Under the pieces are notes generated by a model. That model ran no database searches. It worked only from the letters and a program-made list of their open reading frames with translations, and was not told where the DNA came from. The translations under genes were made by a program, and so were the position numbers. 64,000 bases of DNA. It comes from Scleromatobacter sp039920745 (lineage in GTDB: Bacteria > Pseudomonadota > Gammaproteobacteria > Burkholderiales > Burkholderiaceae_C). This document shows positions 25,340-38,070 of this stretch, piece by piece. The stretch is from NCBI GenBank assembly GCA_039920745.1, contig JBDSDD010000002.1:1-64000 (forward strand), read 5' to 3'. Each line of letters opens with the position of its first letter. The stretch's first letter is position 1.

Positions 25340-27507
25340 ACAGCAGTCAGGAGAATCGGAATATGCGGAGTTGGACCGCGGGAGCAGCGCTCGTTCTGGC
25401 GTTGGGTATGGGGTTGCCGATGACATCGTGGGCCGAGCCCAAGATCATGTCGGTCACCGGTTCGCAACAGGGTGGTACGGACGTCGTGCGCATCGAGCTG
25501 AGCGAAGCGTTGACGGCGGTTCCCGCCGGCTTCGCCGTGCAGACGCCGCCGCGCGTCGCGATCGATCTGCCTGGCGTGACCAACTCGTCCGGCAAGTCGA
25601 GCGTCGAGCTCAATCAAGGCAACGTCCGCTCCGTGAGCGTGGCCAGCTCGGGTGACCGCACGCGCCTGGTGCTCAACCTGAAGGTGCCGTCCAGGTATCG
25701 CGCCGAGATCCAGGGCAAGACGCTGCTGATCTCGCTCGACGCCGGCGCAGCGCCAGCTGCCACGGCCACAGCGACCGCCCCGGCCGCCGACACGCACTTC
25801 GCCAACAGCCAGAATTCCGACGTCCTGGACCTGCGTGATATCGACTTCCGTCGCGGCAACGATGGCGCTGGCCGCATCGTGGTCAACCTCGCCAGCACGC
25901 AGGTCGGTGTCGACCTGAAGCAGCAAGGCAAGGATCTGGTCATCGACTTCCTGCGCTCCAACGCGCCGGCACGCCTGCGCCGCCGCCTGGACGTCACTGA
26001 CTTCGGCACGCCCGTGCAGACGATCACCACCACGCAAGCCGGTGATCACGTGCACATGGTCGTCACGCCGACCGGTTCGTGGGAACACAGCGCCTACCAG
26101 ACCGACAACCAGTTCGTGCTCGAAGTGCGCCCTGCCAAGGCCGACCCGAACAAGCTGGTGCCGGGACAAGGCTACACGGGCCAACGCCTGTCGCTGAACT
26201 TCCAGAGCATCGAAATCCGCGCGCTGCTGCAGATCATTGCCGACTTCAGCGACTTCAACGTCGTCACCAGCGATACCGTCACCGGTACCGTCACGCTGCG
26301 ACTGAAGGACGTGCCCTGGGATCAGGCGCTCGACATCATTCTGCAGAGCAAGGGCCTCGACAAGCGGCGCTCCGGCAACGTGCTGTTGATCGCTCCCAAG
26401 GATGAGCTGGCTGCCAAGGAGCAGATCGACCTCGAGGCGAAGAAGAAGCTCGCTGACCTGGAACCGATGCGCACGCAGGCCTTCCAGCTCAACTACACCA
26501 AGTCAGATGACGTGTCCAAGGCACTGCTTGGCAGCGGCGGCAGCGGCACCAGCGGCACCAGCCGACTGCTGTCGATGCGCGGTACTGTCCTGTCGGAGCC
26601 CCGCACGAACCAGATCTTCGTCTCGGACATTCCGTCCAAGCTTGAGGAAGTGCAGGCGTTGATCGCCCGCATCGACATCCCGTCGCGCCAGGTCATGATC
26701 GAGGCACGCATCGTCGAGGCCAGTGACAACTTCGGCCGCGCGCTGGGCGTCAAGCTCGGTGCCTCCGACCTGCGCCTGGGCGCAGGGGGCACGCCGGGCT
26801 TCAACGTAGGCGGCAGCCAGTACGTGGCGGTCGGCGGCAACTACGAAGCAGCCGGCTACCAGACGGGCCAGCTTGCCGGCACGGCGCCTTACACCGATTC
26901 GCAGTTCGTCAATTTCCCCGCACAGGCCGGTATTGTCAGCTCGACGGCGGCGGCGGCGACCTTCGCCCTGTCGCTGTTCAGCGCCACCGCCAGCCGCTTT
27001 CTGAACCTCGAATTGTCCGCCCTGGAAGAAGACGGTTCCGGCCGCATCATCTCCAGCCCGCGCGTCATCACGGCGGACCAGGTACAGGCGGTCGTCGAAT
27101 CAGGCGAAGAACTGCCGTACCAGCAGGCCACCTCGAGTGGTGCGACCTCGGTGTCCTTCCAAAAGGCCCAGATCCGGTTGCAGGTCACGCCGCAGATCAC
27201 GCCGGAAGGCAACGTGATCCTGGACGTCGATGTCAACAAGGACAGCGTCGGCCGCAGCACGAGCGCCGGCTTCGCGATCAACACCAAGCACGTCAAGACG
27301 ACCGCGCTGGTGGAGAATGGTGGCACTGTCGTTCTCGGCGGACTGTTCCAGCAGATCGATAGCAACGTGACTGATAAGATCCCTTTCTTGGGCGACATTC
27401 CGTTCCTGGGCAACTTGTTCAAGAGCACGTCCAAGCTGTCGACGCGCACCGAACTGCTGATCTTCATCACGCCGCGCATCATCTCGGATCGCACGGTCGC
27501 GCATTGA
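25336..27507 (+). CDS. pilQ: type IV pilus secretin PilQ
   Basis: PilQ forms the outer-membrane pore for the pilus. The 723-residue precursor has a signal peptide ending near TSWA, two AMIN-type peptidoglycan-binding regions (about 40-130 and 155-265), a secretin/TonB short N-terminal domain (LSLNFQSIEIRALLQIIADFSDFNVV), an N1 domain, and the C-terminal secretin barrel with ENGGTVVLGGLFQ and PFLGDIPFLGNLFK. ATG 25336, with AGGAGAAGG upstream, is preferred. The next gene starts 10 bases after the stop, whereas aroK is the usual neighbour. Confidence 0.95.
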   Translation: MNSSQENRNMRSWTAGAALVLALGMGLPMTSWAEPKIMSVTGSQQGGTDVVRIELSEALTAVPAGFAVQTPPRVAIDLPGVTNSSGKSSVELNQGNVRSVSVASSGDRTRLVLNLKVPSRYRAEIQGKTLLISLDAGAAPAATATATAPAADTHFANSQNSDVLDLRDIDFRRGNDGAGRIVVNLASTQVGVDLKQQGKDLVIDFLRSNAPARLRRRLDVTDFGTPVQTITTTQAGDHVHMVVTPTGSWEHSAYQTDNQFVLEVRPAKADPNKLVPGQGYTGQRLSLNFQSIEIRALLQIIADFSDFNVVTSDTVTGTVTLRLKDVPWDQALDIILQSKGLDKRRSGNVLLIAPKDELAAKEQIDLEAKKKLADLEPMRTQAFQLNYTKSDDVSKALLGSGGSGTSGTSRLLSMRGTVLSEPRTNQIFVSDIPSKLEEVQALIARIDIPSRQVMIEARIVEASDNFGRALGVKLGASDLRLGAGGTPGFNVGGSQYVAVGGNYEAAGYQTGQLAGTAPYTDSQFVNFPAQAGIVSSTAAAATFALSLFSATASRFLNLELSALEEDGSGRIISSPRVITADQVQAVVESGEELPYQQATSSGATSVSFQKAQIRLQVTPQITPEGNVILDVDVNKDSVGRSTSAGFAINTKHVKTTALVENGGTVVLGGLFQQIDSNVTDKIPFLGDIPFLGNLFKSTSKLSTRTELLIFITPRIISDRTVAH

Positions 27508-27517
27508 GGTGTTGAAA

Positions 27518-29215
27518 ATGAATTTCCAGGGACTCCAAAAGATGAAGACGATTCTCGCGGCAGTGACATTCGGCGCGATCCTGGCCGGTTGCAGCGCAGG
27601 CGGGGATCCCAAGCCAAAGACGCCAGGTACTGCGGAGGCCGCCGACCTGATCGTCACCGTCGACAAGAACGCCATCGCCGACACTGGTGCCGAAACGGCG
27701 ACGGTCACCGTCACGGCCGTAGATTCGTCGCGCAACATCGTCGGTGGCGCACCCGTCACGATCGTTCCTGACCGCAACGGCCTCATCACCAGCAGCAGCG
27801 CCACCACGGCCAGCGGCACGGGCCAGGTCACGGGCGTGCTGGCTATCGGTGCCGACAAGTCCAACCGCACGATCGACGTCGTTGTCACCTCTGGCAGCAT
27901 CACCAAGACCGTCAAGGTCGACGTCACGGGCGCCCAGTTGCAGGCCACCCCCAGTTCGGCCGCACCAGCCACCACCGCCACCGTGCAGTTCGTGCTGGCC
28001 GACAAGGCCGGTACGCCCATCGCTGGCGAACCGATCGCGGTGACGCTCAACGGCGGCGCCGCCACCACCGCCAGCACGGACGTCCACGGTGCGTACACCT
28101 ACAGCTACACGGCTCCATCCAGCCCGACCGCATCCATCAGTGCCACGGCTGCGGGCGTGACGACAGCCACGACGGTCACGATCTCCACGATCAACACCAG
28201 TCCAGCGAGCGGCACCGTGTCGTCAGCTTCTTTGGCCGCCAACCCGGCCACGATCAACGTCAACACGGCGGGCTCCACGACAAATCAGGTCGCTGTGCGG
28301 GGATTGTTCTTGGGCGCCGGCAACGCGCCGATCTCTAACGTTCGGGTGCGATTCGACCTGAACGGCGACCCGAATCTCATTGGCGGCACGCTGACGTCGG
28401 GCACAAACTATGTCTATACCGACGCCAACGGCGTGGCCGTGACCAGTTACATTCCCGGCACGCGGGGCAGCGGCAATCAGCAACTGATAATTCGCGCGTG
28501 CTGGAGCGAAACTGACTTCACCGCACCTGCTTGCCCGAACTCGGCGGCGGCCAACATCACGGTTGCCCAGAGCGGCGTCAGCATCTCGATCTTCCACAGC
28601 AACGCCGTCGTCGCGGACGCCGCCAAGCTCACCTACACGCAGCCGTTCACGGTGCAGGTGGTGGACTCCGTTGGCCAGCCGATCAGGGGCGTGTTGGTGA
28701 CCGGATCGGTCGACCTGCCGCGCTTCTACCGCGGGTACTGGTCTGGCCCTGCACCGTGGGTACAGGTCGTCCTGAACGTCTGTGACAACGAAGACATCAA
28801 TCGCAACAGCGTCCTGGAAACCTATACCGGGGGCGTGAAGGAAGACCAGAACAGTTCGGGCAAGCTGGAGCCGTACGCGGCCGACGTCGCGATCACCGCG
28901 CAGGCGGCGGGTTCGGACACCACCGATGCATTTGGCCTGGCTTACTTCAATATGCAGTACGGCCAGAACATCGCGGGCTGGGACGACTACACGCTGAGCT
29001 TCAGTGCGCTCGTGGCGGGCACCGAAGGCAAGGCGGCCACGTCGGGGACGCTCGGCGTTCTAGCAAGCGCCGTCACGGCGGCAGTCGCACCCCCGTTCGA
29101 ACTCAGCCCGTACAGCCTGAACCCGGCCAGTTCGCTTCCTGCTGCCGTCACCACGGCAACGATCACCGACCCCTCGACTGGCAGGTCGGGCCTTCTCTGC
29201 CACGCCCAGCCTTGA
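27518..29215 (+). CDS. Ig-like repeat lipoprotein encoded between pilQ and aroK
   Basis: The 565-residue product has a lipoprotein signal (MKTILAAVTFGAILAGC; cysteine at about 25 from ATG 27518, or start at ATG 27542). Repeated beta-sandwich modules follow, rich in Thr, Ala and Val, such as LIVTVDKNAIADTGAETATV, LQATPSSAAPATTATVQFVL and LAANPATINVNTAGSTTNQV, like bacterial Ig-like (invasin/Big_1) domains. Around residues 425-455 two acidic segments, EDINRNSVLE and EDQNSSGKLEP, resemble degenerate calcium-binding loops. The gene lies 10 bases after pilQ and overlaps aroK, so it is probably transcribed with the pilus genes. A role in pilus or surface function is inference only. Confidence 0.8.
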   Translation: MNFQGLQKMKTILAAVTFGAILAGCSAGGDPKPKTPGTAEAADLIVTVDKNAIADTGAETATVTVTAVDSSRNIVGGAPVTIVPDRNGLITSSSATTASGTGQVTGVLAIGADKSNRTIDVVVTSGSITKTVKVDVTGAQLQATPSSAAPATTATVQFVLADKAGTPIAGEPIAVTLNGGAATTASTDVHGAYTYSYTAPSSPTASISATAAGVTTATTVTISTINTSPASGTVSSASLAANPATINVNTAGSTTNQVAVRGLFLGAGNAPISNVRVRFDLNGDPNLIGGTLTSGTNYVYTDANGVAVTSYIPGTRGSGNQQLIIRACWSETDFTAPACPNSAAANITVAQSGVSISIFHSNAVVADAAKLTYTQPFTVQVVDSVGQPIRGVLVTGSVDLPRFYRGYWSGPAPWVQVVLNVCDNEDINRNSVLETYTGGVKEDQNSSGKLEPYAADVAITAQAAGSDTTDAFGLAYFNMQYGQNIAGWDDYTLSFSALVAGTEGKAATSGTLGVLASAVTAAVAPPFELSPYSLNPASSLPAAVTTATITDPSTGRSGLLCHAQP

Positions 29216-29769
29216 CATTGGAAAGGCACTGCCGCAGCGCGCTTGCGCTGATCGGCATGCCCGGTTGTGGAAAGTCCACGATCGGGCGACAACTGGCGCG
29301 CACGCGCCAGTTGCCATTTCTGGACTCCGATCACGAGATCGAGCGCTTTCTGGGCTGTTCCGTCCGCGAGTTCTTCGAACGTGAAGGCGAGGCCGCGTTT
29401 CGGGACGTCGAGGAGCGGGTGATCCGCGAGACCCTGTCCGCGCCCCAATCGCGCGTCGTGGCTACCGGCGGTGGGAGCGTGTTGCGTCCGGCCAACCGGG
29501 CGGTGATGAAGGCGCAGGCCACTGTGGTCTACCTGCACACGCAGCCCGAAGACCTGGCCCGGCGCCTCAGTCGCGATACCCAGCGCCCACTCCTCCAGGT
29601 GGCCGACCCGCGCCAGCGGCTGCGCGACCTGTACGCGGTGCGTGACCCGATCTATCGCGAAATGGCCGACATCGTCGTCGACACCGCGCACAAATCGGCC
29701 GCGTTGCTGGTCAACCTGATATCCATGCAGCTCGACCTGAGCAGCGGGCCCCGCGAGGACGCAAAATAG
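29212..29769 (+). CDS. aroK: shikimate kinase
   Basis: AroK phosphorylates shikimate at the 3-OH in aromatic amino acid synthesis. The 185-residue protein has Walker A GMPGCGKST, the shikimate-binding DSDHEIE and ATGGGSVLR, and the lid arginine region SRDTQRPLLQ. TTG 29212 overlaps the preceding stop; TTG 29218 is an alternative, while the first ATG would cut into the P-loop strand. aroB follows after 6 bases. Confidence 0.93.
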   Translation: MTLERHCRSALALIGMPGCGKSTIGRQLARTRQLPFLDSDHEIERFLGCSVREFFEREGEAAFRDVEERVIRETLSAPQSRVVATGGGSVLRPANRAVMKAQATVVYLHTQPEDLARRLSRDTQRPLLQVADPRQRLRDLYAVRDPIYREMADIVVDTAHKSAALLVNLISMQLDLSSGPREDAK

Positions 29770-29775
29770 CCTCCG

Positions 29776-30900
29776 ATGCTGACCACTCCCGACCTCCTCC
29801 AAGACACACCGACCCGGGTGCAGATCGACCTGGGCGACCGCAGCTACCCGATCCTGATCGGCGGCAAGCTGCTGGGCGACCCGGCAACCTGGGCTGCGCA
29901 GGCCAATCGGTATGCGTGCGCCCTGATCGTCACGAACGAGACGGTCGACAAGCTCTACGCGCAGACGTTGGCCCAGGCGCTCGCGCCGCACTTCCTGCGC
30001 GTGCGCACGCTGGCGCTGCCAGACGGCGAGGTCTACAAGGACCTGGCGCACCTCAATCTCATCTTCGACGAACTGTTGGGGCAGGAGGCCGACCGGCGAA
30101 CCGTGCTGTTTGCGCTCGGTGGGGGCGTCGTCGGCGACATGACTGGCTTCGCCGCGGCTTGCTACATGCGCGGCGTCGCGTTCGTGCAGGTGCCCACGAC
30201 GCTGCTGGCGCAGGTCGACTCGTCGGTGGGCGGCAAGACCGCCGTCAACCATCCGCTGGGCAAGAACATGATCGGCGCGTTCTACCAACCGCAGCAGGTC
30301 GTCTGCGACCTGGCGGTGCTGGACACGCTGCCCGACCGCGAGATGTCCGCCGGCCTGGCCGAGGTCATCAAGTACGGCGCGAGCCTCGACGTCGACTTCC
30401 TGGGCTGGCTCGAGCGCCACATCGACGCCCTGCGCGACCGCGACCGCGCCGCGCTCACTCACGCGGTGCGCCGCTGCTGCGAGATCAAGGCGCACGTCGT
30501 AGGGGCCGACGAAAGGGAGGCCGGCTTGCGCGCCATCCTCAACTTCGGCCACACCTTCGGCCACGCGATCGAGGCCGGCATGGGCTACGGCGCCTGGCTG
30601 CACGGCGAGGGCGTCGGCTGTGGCATGGTGATGGCGGCTGAGCTGTCCGCGCGGCTGGGCTTGGTCTCCACTGCATTCGCACGCCGTATCGAGACCTTGA
30701 TCGCCCGAGCAGGCTTGCCCGTGCGCGGGCCGGCCAACCTGGCGCCGGCGCGCTACCTCGAACTGATGCGCGTCGACAAGAAGTCGCTCAGCGGCGACAT
30801 CCGCTTCGTGCTGCTGGACGGTGAGAGCCACGCCCTCGTGCGCGCGGCGCCCGAGGCGGCGGTCGTCGACGTCATCGCCGCGTTCACTGCGGCGGTCTGA
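29776..30900 (+). CDS. aroB: 3-dehydroquinate synthase
   Basis: AroB converts DAHP to 3-dehydroquinate, using NAD and a divalent metal. The 374-residue product carries the NAD motif ALGGGVVGDMTGFAAACYMRG, QVDSSVGGKTAVNHPLGKN and the metal ligands in LAEVIKYG, LNFGHTFGHAIE and WLHGEGVGCGM. It is in operon with aroK upstream and dgt 14 bases downstream, a common betaproteobacterial order. Confidence 0.96.
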   Translation: MLTTPDLLQDTPTRVQIDLGDRSYPILIGGKLLGDPATWAAQANRYACALIVTNETVDKLYAQTLAQALAPHFLRVRTLALPDGEVYKDLAHLNLIFDELLGQEADRRTVLFALGGGVVGDMTGFAAACYMRGVAFVQVPTTLLAQVDSSVGGKTAVNHPLGKNMIGAFYQPQQVVCDLAVLDTLPDREMSAGLAEVIKYGASLDVDFLGWLERHIDALRDRDRAALTHAVRRCCEIKAHVVGADEREAGLRAILNFGHTFGHAIEAGMGYGAWLHGEGVGCGMVMAAELSARLGLVSTAFARRIETLIARAGLPVRGPANLAPARYLELMRVDKKSLSGDIRFVLLDGESHALVRAAPEAAVVDVIAAFTAAV

Positions 30901-30914
30901 CCAGCGCGCTCGAC

Positions 30915-32105
30915 GTGATCGCCAGCCGGGTCCCTGAGCGGCCGCCTTATGCCAGCGACCCCGCGCAATCGCGCGGCCGGCGCCGCCCCGAGCCCGCGGC
31001 GCCGACGCGCACCGAATTCCAGCGCGATCGTGACCGCATCGTCCACAGCACGGCGTTTCGCCGCCTCGTCTACAAGACCCAGGTCTTCCTGAACCACGAA
31101 GGAGACCTGTTCCGAACCCGGCTCACGCACTCGCTGGAAGTGGCGCAGCTCGGGCGCTCGGTTGCGCGCACGATGGGCCTCGACGAGGACCTGGTCGAGG
31201 CGATCGCGCTGGCGCACGACCTGGGTCACACGCCGTTCGGGCATGCCGGGCAGGACGCGCTGGACGATTGCATGCGCGACCACGGCGGCTTCGAGCACAA
31301 CCTGCAAAGCCTGCGCGTGGTTGACGAACTCGAGCTGCGCTACCCCGAGTTCGACGGCCTGAATCTGACGCTGGAGACGCGCGAAGGCATTCTCAAGCGC
31401 ATCACGCTGGCCCAGGCCCATGCGCTGGAGGCCATCGAACCCGGCGGTGTCGGTCACCGCTTCGTCGCGGGACTGCAGCCGGGCCTCGAGGCGCAGCTGA
31501 CGAATCTGGCCGACGAGATCGCCTACAACTGCCACGACGTCGACGACGGTATTCGCTCTGGCCTGATCGAGCACGCCCAGCTCGACGACGTGCCGCTCTA
31601 CGCGCGCCTGCGCGACGAGGCGCTGGACGCGCACCCCCGCTTGCGCACGCTGCCGGTGCGGCGACTCGTGAGCGAAACGCTGCGCTGCATCCTGTCGCAG
31701 ATGATCTACGACCTGATCGCGACCAGCCAGGCCGTGATCGACGCAGCGGCTCCGGACAGCCCGCAGGCGGTGCGCGCGCTGCCGTTGCTGATGCGCTTCA
31801 GCCCGCAGATGCGCCACGAGAGCAGCGAGCTCAAGCGCTTTCTCTTCGCCAACCTCTACCGCCACCCGGTGGTGACGGCCACGACTGACCGTGCGCGCGA
31901 CGTGGTGCGCGCATTGTTCGCGATCTACCTCGATCGGCCGGCCGAGATGAGCGACGAGTTCCAGCAGTCCGTCGACCGCCCGCGCGCCGTCGCGGACTAC
32001 ATCGCCGGCATGACCGACCGCTTCGCGCTCAAGGAGCACCAACGCCTGACCGGCCAGGCGTTGTTCGGCAACTCGTGGGCCTCGCTCGGTCGAACGCCGA
32101 CCTGA
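30915..32105 (+). CDS. dgt: deoxyguanosinetriphosphate triphosphohydrolase-like protein
   Basis: The 396-residue HD-superfamily protein is predicted to cleave dNTPs to deoxynucleoside and triphosphate. The metal site is visible: RLTHSLEVAQ (His), ALAHDLGHTPFGHAGQ (His-Asp, about residue 100) and NLADEIAYNCHDVDDG (Asp). It belongs to the type 2 subfamily, which usually starts with a basic stretch ending in FQRDRDRIVHSTAFRRL, as here. The start is GTG 30915. The protein ends 41 bases before the left end of the RAYT element. Confidence 0.92.
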   Translation: MIASRVPERPPYASDPAQSRGRRRPEPAAPTRTEFQRDRDRIVHSTAFRRLVYKTQVFLNHEGDLFRTRLTHSLEVAQLGRSVARTMGLDEDLVEAIALAHDLGHTPFGHAGQDALDDCMRDHGGFEHNLQSLRVVDELELRYPEFDGLNLTLETREGILKRITLAQAHALEAIEPGGVGHRFVAGLQPGLEAQLTNLADEIAYNCHDVDDGIRSGLIEHAQLDDVPLYARLRDEALDAHPRLRTLPVRRLVSETLRCILSQMIYDLIATSQAVIDAAAPDSPQAVRALPLLMRFSPQMRHESSELKRFLFANLYRHPVVTATTDRARDVVRALFAIYLDRPAEMSDEFQQSVDRPRAVADYIAGMTDRFALKEHQRLTGQALFGNSWASLGRTPT

Positions 32106-32172
32106 GAAGCACTGCACGGACTTCGGGTTCGCCACGAGCCTTGATCAAATAGGGGCCAGCTAAAATGCGGAG

Positions 32173-32877
32173 ATGGCCCGCCTCACCCGTCTCTCGCTAC
32201 CCGGACTGCCGCATCACCTGATGCAGATCGGCAACAATCGGCAAGAGATCTTCGTCGACGACGAAGACAGGCAGGCCTGGTGCGCCCACCTGCGCGAGGC
32301 CAGCCTGGTGGCGCGCGTCGACATCCATGCCTACGTGTTGATGTCCAACCATGTCCATCTGCTGGCCACGCCGCGGGACAGCGCGGATGGCCTGAGCACG
32401 ATGATGCAGTCGCTCGGGCGGCGCTACGTCGCGGCCTTCAATCGCCGCCACGACCGCTCCGGCACGCTGTGGGAGGGCCGTTTCCGGGCCGCACTGGTCG
32501 ACCCTGACGACTCGTTGCTTACCTGCATGCGCTACATCGACAGCCACGCGCAGCGCAGTGGCCTGGTGGCGGACGCCTGCGACTACGCGTGGTCCAGCTG
32601 CGCCCACCACCTCGGCCGCCGGCGCGATCCGCTGATCGTCGACCATGCGCGCTACTGGGCGCTTGGCAACACACCGTTCGAGCGTGAGGGGGCTTTCCGC
32701 AGCTTTCTCGATGAAGGGGTCAGCTTGCGCGAAGCCCAGGCGATCTCGCAGGCGACACGACGCGGCTGGCCGATCGCCGGCGTCGAAGGCCAGCGTCGCC
32801 TCGCTGCCCAACTGGGTCGCGACATCGTCCCACGCCCACGCGGTCGTCCACGCCGCGTCGAACCCTCTGTAGGCTGA
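32173..32877 (+). CDS. REP-associated tyrosine transposase (RAYT, IS200-like Y1 fold)
   Basis: The 234-residue protein has the HUH signature SNHVHLLATP (H60, H62), the N-terminal LPGLPHHLMQIGNNRQEIF, GTLWEGRFRAALVD, and YIDSHAQRSGLV, whose Tyr121 is the likely nucleophile by analogy with other RAYTs. Family members nick and join single-stranded DNA and are usually single-copy, domesticated genes that act on REP palindromes. The C-terminal GRPRRVEPS is basic. The reading frame is intact. A start only 10 bases inside the left inverted repeat suggests the end overlaps its promoter or leader. Confidence 0.88.
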   Translation: MARLTRLSLPGLPHHLMQIGNNRQEIFVDDEDRQAWCAHLREASLVARVDIHAYVLMSNHVHLLATPRDSADGLSTMMQSLGRRYVAAFNRRHDRSGTLWEGRFRAALVDPDDSLLTCMRYIDSHAQRSGLVADACDYAWSSCAHHLGRRRDPLIVDHARYWALGNTPFEREGAFRSFLDEGVSLREAQAISQATRRGWPIAGVEGQRRLAAQLGRDIVPRPRGRPRRVEPSVG

Positions 32878-33054
32878 CAGGCGCCAGGTGGCCTCGCGAC
32901 ACCTGCGGTGCAAGTCGACCGCGCGATCGCCGCGTCGAACCCCGCAATACCCGAGAAAATCGTTCGAACAGCGCTGCGTCAAGCAGGCTCAAATCCCTGC
33001 TCGCCACGACCAATATCCAGTCATTCGGCCCATTGGCCATCCAAAAGCACCACC

Positions 33055-33074
33055 GTGGGGCACAGCAACCCCAC
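33055..33074. repeat. hairpin inside the RAYT element, possible REP-like palindrome
   Basis: GTGGGG and CCCCAC form a perfect 6-bp stem with an 8-base loop, about 180 bases after the transposase gene. RAYTs act on palindromes of this kind, but only one copy was noticed in the window, so its role is uncertain. Confidence 0.3.
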
Positions 33075-33162
33075 ATCGCGACCGCAACTTACTATGGCCC
33101 CATATAAAATCGCACCATGTCAATGCAAACACATAAAACATTACTGACCCCCTTTTAATGGG

Positions 33163-33191
33163 TTTGCCCCTGCTGCGCAGCTGGTTTAATC
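33163..33191 (+). promoter_or_regulatory. candidate gltB promoter
   Basis: TTTGCC (33163-33168) and TTAATC (33186-33191) are 17 bases apart. A 10-bp palindrome, GCTGCGCAGC (33172-33181), lies in the spacer where a repressor could sit. The site is immediately to the right of the RAYT element. Confidence 0.35.
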
Positions 33192-33224
33192 TTCGGGTTT
33201 TCCAGCGCTGAAGAAGGATTCGCC

Positions 33225-38003
<4,779 letters not shown>

Positions 38004-38070
38004 CCCAGCCAGAAGAACGTGCACGCTCGCGAGGCGGGCGGTGCACGGCAACCAGCATCAGGAAGAGAAC

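Larger units (their letters stand above)
32147..33156 (+). mobile_element. RAYT-type element with diverged terminal inverted repeats
   Basis: A transposase gene of the REP-associated tyrosine family is bracketed by matching ends. The left end is AAATAGGGGCCAGCTAA (32147-32163). The right end, read on the minus strand, is AAAAGGGGGTCAGTAA (33156-33141). They share GGGGyCAG flanked by A-rich and TAA sequence. The 265 bases between the gene and the right end hold no other gene; they contain a perfect 6-bp hairpin at 33055-33074. The element sits between dgt and the gltB promoter. Similar GGGGTCAG ends flank other RAYT genes as I recall them. Single-strand HUH elements need not leave target duplications, and none is evident. 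Confidence 0.55.

Noticed and set aside
27509..29215. The Ig-like lipoprotein as a frameshifted remnant of a larger protein
   Set aside because: The frame is intact from signal peptide to stop and codon use is regular; the unusual C-terminus LLCHAQP is not enough to call a frameshift.
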